Shown here in pieces: positions 1-10,534 of a DNA stretch of 64,000 nt. The stretch is taken from assembly GCA_944470555.2 (NCBI GenBank), contig OX104130.1, forward strand, positions 67,275,160 to 67,339,159, in the 5' to 3' direction. The translations under genes were made by a program, and so were the position numbers. Every line of letters begins with the position of its first letter. The stretch's first letter is position 1. The stretch comes from Heterobilharzia americana (lineage: Eukaryota; Platyhelminthes; Trematoda; Strigeidida; Schistosomatidae). The notes beneath the pieces are model-generated. The model was given only the letters and a program-made list of their open reading frames with translations, did no database searches and was not told the origin of the DNA.

Positions 1-769
1 TGAAGGCAGTTAATGTTTCATTCATATTGAACTTACAATATACAATACCTTGTAAGTGACAATTGTATCACAGTATAATGGATTACACAATTAATATCGT
101 TAATCTAACAGGCAGTCTTTAGAAGGTTTCACTGCCACTGGTAACTTTAGTAGTTAATCGAGTGTTTCACGATCCAATCAAGATGTTTTATATCAACAAG
201 TGGAGCATGTTTTATCATGAATAATGTGACCACAAAAGTGTTCTTACTTTCAGTGTTGCCTGTCTATTTAAAACTTGTAGATTTAATTTCGAAATCGGAA
301 TTGCTAGCTAGGTTGTAAGATGGTTAATCAGTGTCTTGAAGTTCTACAATTCAGCGTGAAATGCGATGTAAATCAACATCGCTTTGAAGGTCACCCAACC
401 AAGTTTCACTCTTTGGATGAAACTACCATCTTTGAATATACTGGAACTTCCTAGATGAGTATCATAGACGATTGATTTCAAGTCAGAAAAACAGTTAAAG
501 CTAATAAACTCATTCTTCAATTCATAGTTTCGATAAATTGCACATATATAAGCCGTAATATTTTTATGGATTTTCGACTAGTCAGAAGCTCTAGGATGAA
601 GTAAAAGTTTCTTTGAAGTATAATAAAATAGTAGGCATAAATTTTTTTCAAGAAGCTTGGTGGTTTTGATGTCATAGCTTTTCTGGCCACACAGTTAAGT
701 TTGATTTAGAAGACCAGATTAAGTTGCTGGGGTAGGTTATGATCAGAAACCGACTATACCTATCTTATT
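1..769. other. Non-coding AT-rich DNA, nothing recognised
   Basis: No open frame above background, no recognisable domain and no clear repeat family was seen here. The stretch 951-2,060 downstream is likewise featureless. Confidence 0.5.
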
Positions 770-950
770 AGGAGTGGTTGTCGTGACTTATTAGTCTAGT
801 GGATAACACTCTGGCGTCTGAAGCCACTGCTCCTGGAATCGAGTTTAAGTCGGAATAACTTCACTCACTGAGAGGGAGGTATATCTAGCTGATGAGTCCC
901 AAATAGGATCAAACGTACACCCTGGATTCCGTTCCTAGCCATAGCTCGTC
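770..950 (+). mobile_element. Family A SINE (Sm-alpha-like) with decayed hammerhead
   Basis: The head (about 773-860) reads like a tRNA-derived pol III promoter, with an A-box-like GTCTAGTGGATAACACT and a degraded B box. It is followed by a hammerhead-like block (880-935): CTGATGA at 890-896, a helix II of the GTCCC/AAATA type, then CAAAC where GAAAC is expected, and CCTGGATTCC closing helix I. The order tRNA head then ribozyme matches the published Sm-alpha SINE of Schistosoma. The changed G of the GAAAC box predicts that this copy is inactive. Confidence 0.8.
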
Positions 951-2062
951 ATTATTTTCGGAGATAAAAGGTTAAGTCTTTAATTTTGATTTTATTCAAT
1001 GGTTATCATAAGCTTAACAAATCGGTCTTACTATAGAAGTTACATATGGTCAGTGTGTCTTAGCAAAAACACCAGCAATCGGAGGCAGCAACACCTAAGT
1101 AACAAACTGTAGAAAAGACATTCCGCTTGTCCACGAATATGCTACTACACTACTACTGCTTGTATGCATGGTTTTTTAAAATTAAATTTATCTAATACGG
1201 GAAGTATTATCTTTGATTAGAATTTCGTAACATTTCATACTGCTAATGTCAACAATTACTACTTCGGCTGAAGAGTGATCGTGATTATCAATGAGCAAAC
1301 TTATGATGAAGAGAATTATTTGCCTAGTATTTGTACACGTTCAGTCGTTACTTTTTGATAAAAATAAACTTCATTTCTGCCTACAGTTCATAATCCTTCA
1401 GCTTGGAATACATTTGAAAATTTATTAATGATCTAGATGAGAATAAGTAACTTAGTTTACAATACGAAATTAACTTTTTATATAGTCTGGGTATTCTGGT
1501 AGAACAATAGCGAACATAACACTAACTTCACGTCATCTCGTTACTAGTTCGTATTCTTAACATGTCTTGCCTTACTGTGGAAATACACAGAACCACCTTG
1601 CCTTATAGTCAGTTAATAATACATTTTTAGAAAATGCTTGATATTGAATGCCTGCTAGTGGATCGACTTCAAGGTCATCCCTAGAAGTTGATTTATTGCC
1701 ACTGATCATGTACAGTTATCTCTATCTGTAATCAAATATGTATAATGAAACTACATAAGGATACAACTTTTATCATTTCTAACAATATAAAGTGAAGTGG
1801 CTAATTCATAGAATTTCTAGGATCGAATCATCCTACATCAGCTGAAAAAATCTCAGGTTACGCTAACTCTTAAATCACACCAATTCAAACCGGAACTCAG
1901 AGTACAGAAGAAGCGCATTCAGTACTTGTTTTACGATGGTCTAACTAATAACTTATCTCTTATGCGTAATCTCCTTCTCTTTGCATTTTTTTGGAGATTT
2001 ATGGCTTCAAGTTCGTATTTATCACTCAGTGATATCATTTAAAGGACAAATGAAAACTTAGG

Positions 2063-2111
2063 AGCATTGAACAAATGTTTCTTCCTAGTGTGAGACTCCT
2101 CAGCAGTGCGT
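2063..2111 (-). ncRNA. Hammerhead ribozyme, family D, complete core
   Basis: On the minus strand the order is CGCACUG (helix I), CUGAGGA, a weak helix II (GUCUC ACACU AGGAA), GAAAC, AUUU, then GUU and CAAUGC (helix I return). All three catalytic elements are present: CUGANGA, GAAA and an NUH cleavage triplet (GUU). Helix I has one mismatch. Helix II keeps only about three pairs including a wobble. Helix III is ACA/UGU. It is the only copy in the window with both an intact core and a reasonable helix I. The tRNA-like head lies at lower identity to its right (2,110-2,200). Confidence 0.65.
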
Positions 2112-2215
2112 ACCCATTGATCCGTTAGGGATCGGCTCACAACTTTCAGGCTTTGCCATAAGCATGTTATCATTGAGCCACTGATTCGGCATCCGATGGT
2201 CAGTAAGTGATAAAT
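2112..2215 (-). mobile_element. Family D SINE head (tRNA-like), degraded
   Basis: Read on the minus strand this resembles the tRNA-like head of family D: a GGCTCAATGATAAC A-box-like run, then a damaged B box and a GGATC run before the ribozyme at 2,063-2,111. The 3' tail seen in better copies is missing below about 2,050. Confidence 0.5.
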
Positions 2216-3505
2216 ACAAACTCGTAACTTCCTTCTATATCAAGAAACAGTTTTTTAAATTCTCCTTTTCAACACTACAGAAACCTCATGACTCTGTTGA
2301 TTATTCGTCTTCAATACATATAATGTGATTGTATAGCCTTGGCGAATAACTCTGTCGGAGAGACAGTGCATTTCTCCAATTGTCTTTTGTTTTTTTATCA
2401 CTTGATAGGCGTCTTTATAAATACATACATACTATTCCTTGAAGTTGTCCATTGTACTGTTCCGCACAGGTACTGGCCCTACTACTGTGAATCAGAAAGA
2501 GTTTCAACCATTTTACAATCAGATAAAAATGTAATGTCAATTAATTCCTAAAAAAATTACTCAGCAAATCCAGTCCAATGATTAATGATAAATGGAATAA
2601 ATGAGGAAAAACCTGAGTAAAAATTCGAATATTGAAATCAGCAGAATGTACATATATCAGAAATATCGACTGTTTTTCCTAATTTCATTGATGATTTTAT
2701 GACTCTAGAAATTCTTTATGCAGCTGCTATTCTCTTAAAGTCTTTGACTGAGTGTTGTGAAGCTTCTCACAGGTCTTGCATTAAAGATTCGGTATGAAGT
2801 TGAAGAATCGTATCCGGCATACAAAAGTTAAATCATTGACTACTTTTTTAAAAGCCAGTGGATTCAGTCCACAATCTTTATATCACTGATTTCGATGATT
2901 AAGCGTGAGATTTAGTGATACTGAAAGAAACAAAAAGACAGGTATGAAGGAAGGAATGTTTAATGTCAACAAGTCGGACAGTAGTCGTTAAATATGGTAT
3001 ACCTTGCACTAAAACCGCCATTTGCAAAATGTGCTTCATTTCCTCTCCTACTTCTTTCTTGATTTACTCTTCATACGCCCGCCTTGTCTGTTGCGTTTCT
3101 TTTGGCAGAATTCCTACCCACTGCTGGTAATTCCTTATGATTTCTGCCACCCTCTCAACATATACTACCTACATTCATTCTTATCAGCAACGCCCACTAC
3201 AATACGCTGAAGCTTTTTGACAGATAGAAGTAGTTTACAGGAACGTAAGGATTTGAACAGTTGGCGAGGAAAGTAGCATAACTTTAGGCATTCCTTATAA
3301 AACTTGAGTTTTTTCTTTAGATATTATATAATACGTTCCCACCAAGTAACTTGAACTACTGATTCATGAAGCATTTCTTAGGGAATTTCATGCAAAAATT
3401 CGCACTGATGAATTTGAAAAGAACAAAAATAAAAATTGGAGCAGGATAAAACAGATCCAGTTTATTTCACTGGTATCTTGTCAACTGCTTACGACTTTAT
3501 TCACC
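2216..3505. other. Non-coding DNA, nothing recognised
   Basis: Short open frames of 62-70 codons occur at 2,339 and 3,022, but they are rich in Phe, Leu and Tyr from AT-rich sequence and show no domain. I regard them as chance. Confidence 0.5.
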
Positions 3506-3507
3506 TT

Positions 3508-3665
3508 TGTGACTTGCAGTGGAATCCAAGACGTGCGTTTCTCCCTACTGGAGATGTGCCTGCATCGAAGTGAGTGATGTTGTCCCCACTGAGACTCGAA
3601 TATCGTACCCATCGCTTAAAACTCCATAGCTTTATTCACTAGGCCACTGGGACAAGAGAACCACT
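3508..3665 (-). mobile_element. Family A SINE, ribozyme 5' core deleted
   Basis: The minus strand reads CAGTGGCCTAGTGAATAAAG (A-box-like), a B-box-like ATTCGAGTC and AGTGGGGACAAC, then the ribozyme. The stretch that should hold CTGANGA and the left side of helix II is deleted, while GAAAC and the following ACGTCTTGGATTCC remain. It is a recognisable but dead copy. Confidence 0.75.
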
Positions 3666-4224
3666 TCTTATCAAGGGATGCGTACAACTTTAATTCACTG
3701 AAAGAAAATACAGTACAGGTCAGTAATTAAAATGAGCAGAAATAGTCATGCATTAAAGGTAAATCATAACGGCAGATTTTTATGAAACTGCACTGATGGA
3801 AGTAAATTTGTGTTTTCTCTAGTGCTTATCGCAAACAAGTCCTTTATTTGTTTCCGTTATAAGAATATGATGCATAAGGAAATCGAAAAAAACTGCCTAT
3901 CTAAACCCGGAATGCAATATTCTATGAACTTTTCTAACTTATGGATAGAAACTAAACTTTAGGAAATCTAACATGAACTTGTTTCTTTCGGTTTATGATG
4001 TATATCAAGGCAAGAATTTTGTTGATCCATGTTTTATCCTCTAAATTATTCGGTAGTATCAGCGTAATCCGAAAAAGCTTTACTGGGAGAGGATTACCAA
4101 AGATTTCATCAGAAAGTGAGACTCCTGAACGGAATTTCCCGTTACTAAACAGGGTCAGATTACAAGTTTATATTGATTTATATTCATGATTTATTTATTT
4201 ATCTACAAGTATCAAACAATAACA

Positions 4225-4525
4225 GTTGATACGCGTTGCATAAGAGATGGCTCTCATGTCTCAGTACCCTGATGCATAATGCTTTGGCGTTTGAAGCGAT
4301 GGGTACGAGGTTCGATCCTAAATGGAGACATTATCCATCACTAGGGTGCAGGAACATCCAGCTGACGAGTCTTAAAGAGGACGAATTGCATGTCTTGAAT
4401 TCAACTGTTAGTCACCAACATGAATAAAACATGATGAATATCTGACAGTATTGAGGCATCCTCAAAGGAGCCCAATTCGAGCAATTCGTCTCAGTATAGC
4501 AGCAGGAAATTGTAAGTATCTAACA
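4225..4525 (+). mobile_element. Family A SINE unit followed by next-unit leader
   Basis: A tRNA-like head (4,235-4,340, with GGTTCGATCC at 4,310) precedes a hammerhead (4,348-4,405): CTGACGA is intact, helix II is weak and the 3' box is GAATT instead of GAAAC. After the ribozyme, 4,450-4,525 matches the leader found upstream of other family A heads (GGCATCC, GGAGCCC and GAAATTGTAAGTATC motifs). Ribozyme followed by leader is what a tandem multimer gives. Confidence 0.72.
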
Positions 4526-5285
4526 ATTATTGGGCGAAAGATTAATCTCAGAACACTGAGAAACCGTCGAATGTTTTTACTTTTCTCAATCATTTTCTAA
4601 ACCCTTGGTCATGAATTCATGTTCATATTCTATTTGAAAAATCCCTTGCCTCTGATACACCAAAAAATCAAAGTGAAACCAAGTGTTGTTCAATGTTACA
4701 TGGTTTCATCACTTCTTTATTGACTGATAACTGATGACGAAATTCATCTCCATTTCATCAAAATCCTATAAAGATGAATAATCCGCAGTCATTAAATTAC
4801 AAGTCACTTACTTGAGAATGCAATTTCGATAAGCCCAAACATCGAAGACCTGAAGTATGGTTTCATTCTGGTTATGAATATTTAAGTGGATTTATACAGG
4901 GGAAAGTGATCATTTACTAATAAATAGGATATGAAGAAGGTTCACAATAACTCATTAATTAAATAACATCAGAGTTCTAGGTCAATTTTGAACCACATCA
5001 AATCCTAAAAATATTGAACTGATGTCAGTTTATAAAAAAAGTTCCTTCAAATTGGTTAAGTTCAAATAACTACCAACTTGACCGATGGAACTTAGCCAGC
5101 AATCCTTGAAAATATCGCTGACGAAAATTTTAATTCTGAAGGTTAATATGTCTAAGTTTAAACGATGTGAAGAGCTAAACTATATCGGGAGAATACAGTG
5201 AAGGACATATCTTCGATTCTTTAAACAGGTGCTAAAAAGCCTACGTCTTAGGTGAAAAAGTGTTTTCAGTAGTACAGTCATTCGG
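4526..5285. other. Non-coding DNA, nothing recognised
   Basis: AT-rich, with no domain-bearing frame and no identified repeat. Confidence 0.5.
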
Positions 5286-5289
5286 CATC

Positions 5290-5690
5290 TCATCGACACA
5301 AGATATGGAGTAGACAGGACGAAATGTGCATCCCAGACTCCACTGCTAGCCACTGTCCATCATTACTATATATAATTAAAAACACAAGCAATATCAAGGC
5401 ATCCGCGAAGGAGCCCATATGTCAATAGAAACCGATTAATTAGGTCCAATCAACGACGGTATAATACAAGCAACAACACTAAAACTATACCCGTCGCACA
5501 AGAAGTGGCTGTCGTGGCTTGGTGGTCTAGTGGATAACACTGTGGCGTTTGAAGCGATCGGTCCTGAGTTCGAATCGCGGTGGGAACAACGTGACTCACT
5601 GGGAGGCACGCACATCCAGTTGAAGAATCCCAAATTGGACTAAATGTGCATCCTGAATTCCACTGCTAGCCACTATCGATCACTACTATA
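5290..5690 (+). mobile_element. Family A SINE tandem dimer
   Basis: 5,290-5,370 is the 3' part of one ribozyme unit (GACGAAAT, then TCCACTGCTAGCCACT). A spacer and leader follow (5,390-5,495: GGCATCC, GGAGCCCATATG, GGTCCAATCAACGACGG). Then comes a full tRNA-like head (5,505-5,590, with GTGGTCTAGTGGATAACACT and GAGTTCGAATC) and a second hammerhead (5,600-5,670). The second core reads TTGAAGA and TAAAT, so it is dead. The order ribozyme, leader, tRNA, ribozyme supports a head-to-tail dimer. Confidence 0.8.
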
Positions 5691-6479
5691 TATGAAGTGC
5701 GTAGCTTAAAATCCTTCAAGTTAATCGATTAATTGCATAATCCAAACCTTCTCAAGTACAATGAGGCCGTAGCGACCAAACGACTGAAAGTGGGTTTTGT
5801 GTACTCAAAAAGTAAACAGTGATATGTCTTTTTGGCCCTGGCAATCGAGCATTTTACTCTTCCCCTTATTTGATGACACAAACTTTTCACTGAACCTTTT
5901 CCCTCTTTATACAACATGATCGCTCTATCAATTTAGTTCGAATCATTGTATAATGACATAATCTGTGTCATTTGTCATCAACTAGTTGACTTGCTGATCT
6001 TCTTACGCAAACTGTTGTTACTTATCGTATTGCTTTCTCGAAGTTTCTGCTTAGTCATATATGTGGCAAAAACAAAATTCTTTTAAACTATCTCAATGAA
6101 TTTTAATCAGTATGATGTAACGGACTATTCACATGATAAAATATCCTCATTCCTCATCGTATATTGGCTCCGCAAATGTGACAGACATACAGACTTTTGT
6201 GCTTGTCAAATAAAAGGGGAGGAGAAGAATCACATGAAGGATAAGGACCAATATTTACCCATCTTTTTGTGTTCATATCAGTTTCATTGTTCTGGTAAAA
6301 GTCGATATATTAGTGACTCTATATTGATTTTATTCGAAAAGGTTTGTTTACACTACTTCTTGAAGTAACAGTGGATTTATAAGAGGCGTGATAACTAAAA
6401 CAACCAGCTTCTTTGGTTCACGTTTGCATGGCATCAACTGTTCCTCAACCTGCTAATTATCCAAACTACAATTTTATGT
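5691..6479. other. Non-coding DNA, nothing recognised
   Basis: A 90-codon frame at 6,096 has no recognisable domain, and the rest is AT-rich. Confidence 0.45.
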
Positions 6480-6725
6480 TGGTTTTTTGTTGTTGTATAT
6501 ATGTGACTTGTTTTATTTGTTGATACTTGTAATTTCTAGTTGTTATATTAGATCGAACTGACAAGTCCCTGTTGGCTTATGGGCTCGTATGTGGATGCTT
6601 CGATATTACCTGAGTACTCATTGTTATAATTCGCTTGCTGGTAGCTAGAAGTGGAATCAAGGATGCGTATTTCGTCCGACTCGATACTAACCAGCTGAAT
6701 GTAGCTGCACCCCAGTTAGCAGTGT
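6480..6725 (-). mobile_element. Family A SINE ribozyme plus leader, minus strand
   Basis: On the minus strand a degenerate hammerhead (6,640-6,725, with GGACGAAATACGC and TTGATTCCACTTCTAGC) is followed by the family A leader (6,480-6,635: GCATCCACATACGAGCCC, then GAAATTACAAGTATC). The 5' core is disrupted. Confidence 0.65.
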
Positions 6726-6769
6726 TGTACTCATTGAGAATAGAATCCTGTAGCCATCACTATAAAGCC

Positions 6770-6965
6770 CTGAAGTGGAATCCACTAGGTCACTGGAGCG
6801 CAAAAGCGACCACTTTCTCAAAGGATATTAGTTGTCGTTGTTTATTGGTCTATGTAGCTTTTTGTTACTTGACACCACCAATCACTAGGGTTCAGATACA
6901 TCAAGCTGACGAGTACAAAATAGGACAAAACGTGTATCTGGGATTTCACTACTAGCCAGCGCCAA
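6770..6965 (+). mobile_element. Family A SINE, decayed hammerhead at 6,891-6,945
   Basis: The hammerhead has CTGACGA intact, then GTAC AAAATA GGAC, and AAAAC in place of GAAAC. It sits next to an oppositely oriented family A fragment (6,480-6,725), so the two form an inverted pair. The tRNA head is heavily degraded. Confidence 0.68.
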
Positions 6966-8271
6966 GTGAATGATCGTTTCTGGAAAATTAGTGAACTTAT
7001 CAAACGCTTGTGTATGTTTGAGAGAATTGTGTTGACTAGGGACTGTACAGTTCTTTCGATGAAATTATCTCAAACTAACGCCTTAGAAAAATTATTCTTG
7101 ATTTAGACCTACCATACTAGTTTTTGATTGATGAATATGAGGCATGAAAAGTTTATAATTCGATGTCACAGTAAAAACTGGTTTACTGAATCACAGTACA
7201 CTATACAATATAGAGAAGACAAGTAAATCAAGGTTTCTACCTAAAACTTGTAAGCCACGTGAAAATAAAATAGTTTCGTCATAGGAAAAGGTATACTAGA
7301 TAAAAATTCATTTAGTCCACGGGAAGTAAACGGTGAAACATCTTGTATTTCACCTGAAATCTTGCAAGCATAAAATGAATTTGCGATGTATACTGTTTGA
7401 TGCACAATTCAACTGACTGTGTGGGATCTCCTTAAAATGTCTCCTGATTTATCATATTTAGTGCCGAAAATTCTTTACAGTGACTACAAGCATTAAACTG
7501 AAAAATGTCAGTATATAGAATTGTAGGTGTACCCAACTATAGGTGGTTTTAAACAATCTCTGTCTTGATCTAAGCTTCTTCTTCTTTCTCTTAAAAAAGA
7601 AAAAAACCAAGTAATGGAGATTGTTAACAAAGAATGCTTCATACGAATCTTTCATGCTTATTATATCTGGAAGTTACTGTGATAATGTTGTGAGATTTGA
7701 TGCTGAAATCTCTCTGAAGGATATTAGAAACACTTGAGGAATCGAAATTGAATGAAGGAATGTTTCTCGACAAACAGCTCCTCACCACCGGCTACCTGTT
7801 AGTCCATAAGTTTATTCAAATAGTAGAACATAAAGTACCGATCCATTGGTGACAATTCGGTTAAAAAGAAGCCATTGTTCACAAGACATTAGTGAAGTAA
7901 GAGGTAATAAATACTTTAAGTAATACTGGTAAGTTAGTCAATGGTTGTTCAGTGACCTATTGTTTAATTTCTCTTGTGGACTGCATTCTAATAATCCATC
8001 TTATCCTGTGACTAGTGAACTAAACGACTCAACATTACAGCTAATTGTGTTAAATAATCAAAAGCAGTTAACAGAAGGTCATGTTTAATTCAGGCTTTGT
8101 AACTGCCTTTAGCAGTGAACAAAAGTTGTAATCAATTATTTTTCGGTATTCGCTGAATGTAACTAATCAAGTCGTCGAGTCAGGCTTAATGTGAGGACAA
8201 GTTGTTTTGTGAACGCACAGAGATGGCCTAAGCCTCCCAACGACTAGTGCCTCAACAAACTTTAAAACATA
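6966..8271. other. Non-coding DNA, nothing recognised
   Basis: No feature is supported. The 3' end of the Penelope-like element at 8,272-10,081 may extend into the last few hundred bases, but no conserved motif was found. Confidence 0.4.
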
Positions 8272-8688
8272 TCAACTGCAGGTCTTATAGATGGGCTTAA
8301 ATGACGCTTGTACATCCATTTTGTGCACTGTTTCAGTCGTACGGTTATCTGCTGGGGAGCTAGAAAGTTTGTCTCCAGCATCTTTTGGTTCAGGCAACTC
8401 CGTTAGTTTCTGAAGTAACTTTGGAATGTGTTTTGTGACCTTTATTTTTAATGATCGGTGAGTCCTCACTATGTATGTGCGGCCACATCTACACAAAATG
8501 GCTTCAAAGAGTACATAGACTTCGAATTTTTTAATTATCCGAACCTCAGCTGTATAATATGTTTTATTGATAGTAGCGTTAAGTCTCTGTCTGAATATGA
8601 AGGTATAAGCATCACTAGTGTATAATAGTTTTATGAATACATCTTTCATAAGGACACAGTAGACAGTAGTTCTCAATGTTCTGTCCAC
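8272..8688 (-). pseudogene. Penelope-like element: GIY-YIG endonuclease part
   Basis: This 138-codon minus-strand frame contains CRCGRTYIVRTHRSLK and a following TKHIPK. That is the Cys-x-Cys, Y-I-G-R-T, R-S-L and EHIP pattern of the GIY-YIG nuclease of Penelope-like elements. The key Gly of YIGRT is Val here and the start of the EHIP motif is changed, so it should be inactive. It lies just downstream, in the minus direction, of reverse transcriptase remnants (8,844-10,081), in the expected order RT then endonuclease. The open frame continues past the domain without an obvious terminus. Confidence 0.8.
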
Positions 8689-8843
8689 TTTATGTGGATT
8701 CGTTTAGGTAGTTGTTCCCAATCAACATCCCCGTTAATAATCCCACTTGGTCTTCAAGAGTATCCTCTACGAATGTCCGTTGAATTCGATTAAATAAATA
8801 CTCAACCAAACCTCATTTGTATTGAACTGTCATAGATTAAATA

Positions 8844-10081
8844 CTATCCTCTCTTAGTTGGCTTTCTGCAAATACATCGTTTTATTGATCTATATTCCTG
8901 TCGACTGATGAATACATCTAAGAAAGATAGACAGTTATCGCCCTCTTCCACACTTGTTAAAGATAGACTGTTTTTCGCTTCCTTCATTTTATTCAAAACT
9001 GAAGCAGCACCAGATAGATCGCCGCTTGTGATTAAGATATCATCCACACATCTTTTATAAACTGGGATATTTTCAATTAAATCCTTGGACTTTTCAACAT
9101 ACGATATGTAAATGTCTGCTAACAGGGGTCGAAGAATCTCCCCACAGAAACACCATCAATCTGATGAAAGTAACCGTCACCAAATGTAAACCTTACATTG
9201 TAAGCACGTAAAAGAAAAATGTCATAAGTAAGGTAGGGGGCGAGTTGAAAAATTATTGGTGGAAATATAACCACACAAAATGTCGATTGTTTCGACCAAG
9301 GGAACATTGTTCAATAAGGGGTTGACATCAAAGGAATACTTAGTTTTATTTGAAAGATTAATACCATCAGACAGTCAATTAACTGAAATGTATCTTCAAA
9401 ATGTACTGACAGTTTCATCTTTTGATTAGGATCACTAATTCTACTAGCCAATGAGCAAGTTTATATGTAGCTAATCTATGGATTGACAGTAAACGGTGAA
9501 GAGGACAATCGGATTTATGAATTTTGTATGAAAATTTTAATTATGTTGGCTTTAATGCGTCGAGTTTGGCCTTAGTGATAGATAATGTTGAAGCAAAGGT
9601 GTTTCATTAAGTTTACCCTCACTGTTCCCTGTAATACTTGTATACCTTCTGAATAAAAGTCTTGAAAGAGTTTATTTTTATCACTAAGAACACAGAACAT
9701 GTCATATTTGTAATCGGTTTTGTTTATGATCACAACTCTTGAACCTATGTCATGTCTGGGCATGGTAATATCTGAATTTAATCGTAGTTCCTTCAATTCT
9801 CTAAAACGCTCGGCGATTAGAATGTTTTTCTGTCTCAAATGACGTTTGCAGGATGTCAATCACAGTGTTAACAACTTTTTGACATATTCACAAATTTTAA
9901 CTCTTCTTGCATGATGTGGAATATTTAGAGGGAGTATCAATTTTCTCAAGATCTTTGATATGCTTATCTTCAAGACTGCTAGCAAGCAAATATCCAAGTT
10001 TCCGATAGACTGATTCCGGTGGAAGAAAATCAAGATGACAGAAAAGTTGATAAAAAAACCATAAAATGTATACATGGACAC
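8844..10081 (-). pseudogene. Penelope-like element: reverse transcriptase, broken
   Basis: Several short frames in order on the minus strand make up a Penelope-type reverse transcriptase. 9,572-9,859 carries the N-terminal palm region (LRLNSDITMPRHDIG, then VVIINKTDYKYDM). About 9,300-9,350 reads YSFDVNPLLNNVPLVETIDI, matching the SFDV / NVPL motif A region. 9,119-9,307 carries QIDGVSVGR (motif B, usually QIDGVSMGS). 8,844-9,047 starts at DDILIT (motif C) and ends in a connection region. Frameshifts and stops separate them. 9,860-10,081 is the likely upstream part. No terminal repeats were identified. Confidence 0.82.
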
Positions 10082-10534
10082 ATGATGAATATAGGCAATA
10101 TATAGTGTTTTTAGTAACCCATCTATGCTGTCACTATATGTAACCCAAGTTACCTTTCCTGTATTTCGGAAAGATATCTAAATCCGGATTAAAGCAGTTT
10201 TCTGTTAGTGTTAGATTAATCTTTCTACCATTTTCATAATAAACAGAAAATCATCTCAAAATGACCATTGCTAAAAAAGTGATCGTTTTCATATTCAAAA
10301 GATTGATTTGATGAGATTATCAGCCCAATCGTTGTCAGGGAAGACATTAAAAATATTGATTCATGAGTGATGGAATATCTTTTTCAACAAATCTTAGAAA
10401 TCGTCTCCATTACATTTATTTTTATCTTTGATGTCCTGGTGATAAACTCCCATCTATAACGTATGATAAATTCATGCTCAAATTAGATTAACCTATGAAA
10501 AAATTTTTTCTGTTACCTTCTACCATCAAACATC
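10082..10534. other. Non-coding spacer between two retroelements
   Basis: No feature seen. It separates the 5' side of the Penelope-like element from the 3' tail of the RTE LINE. Confidence 0.4.
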
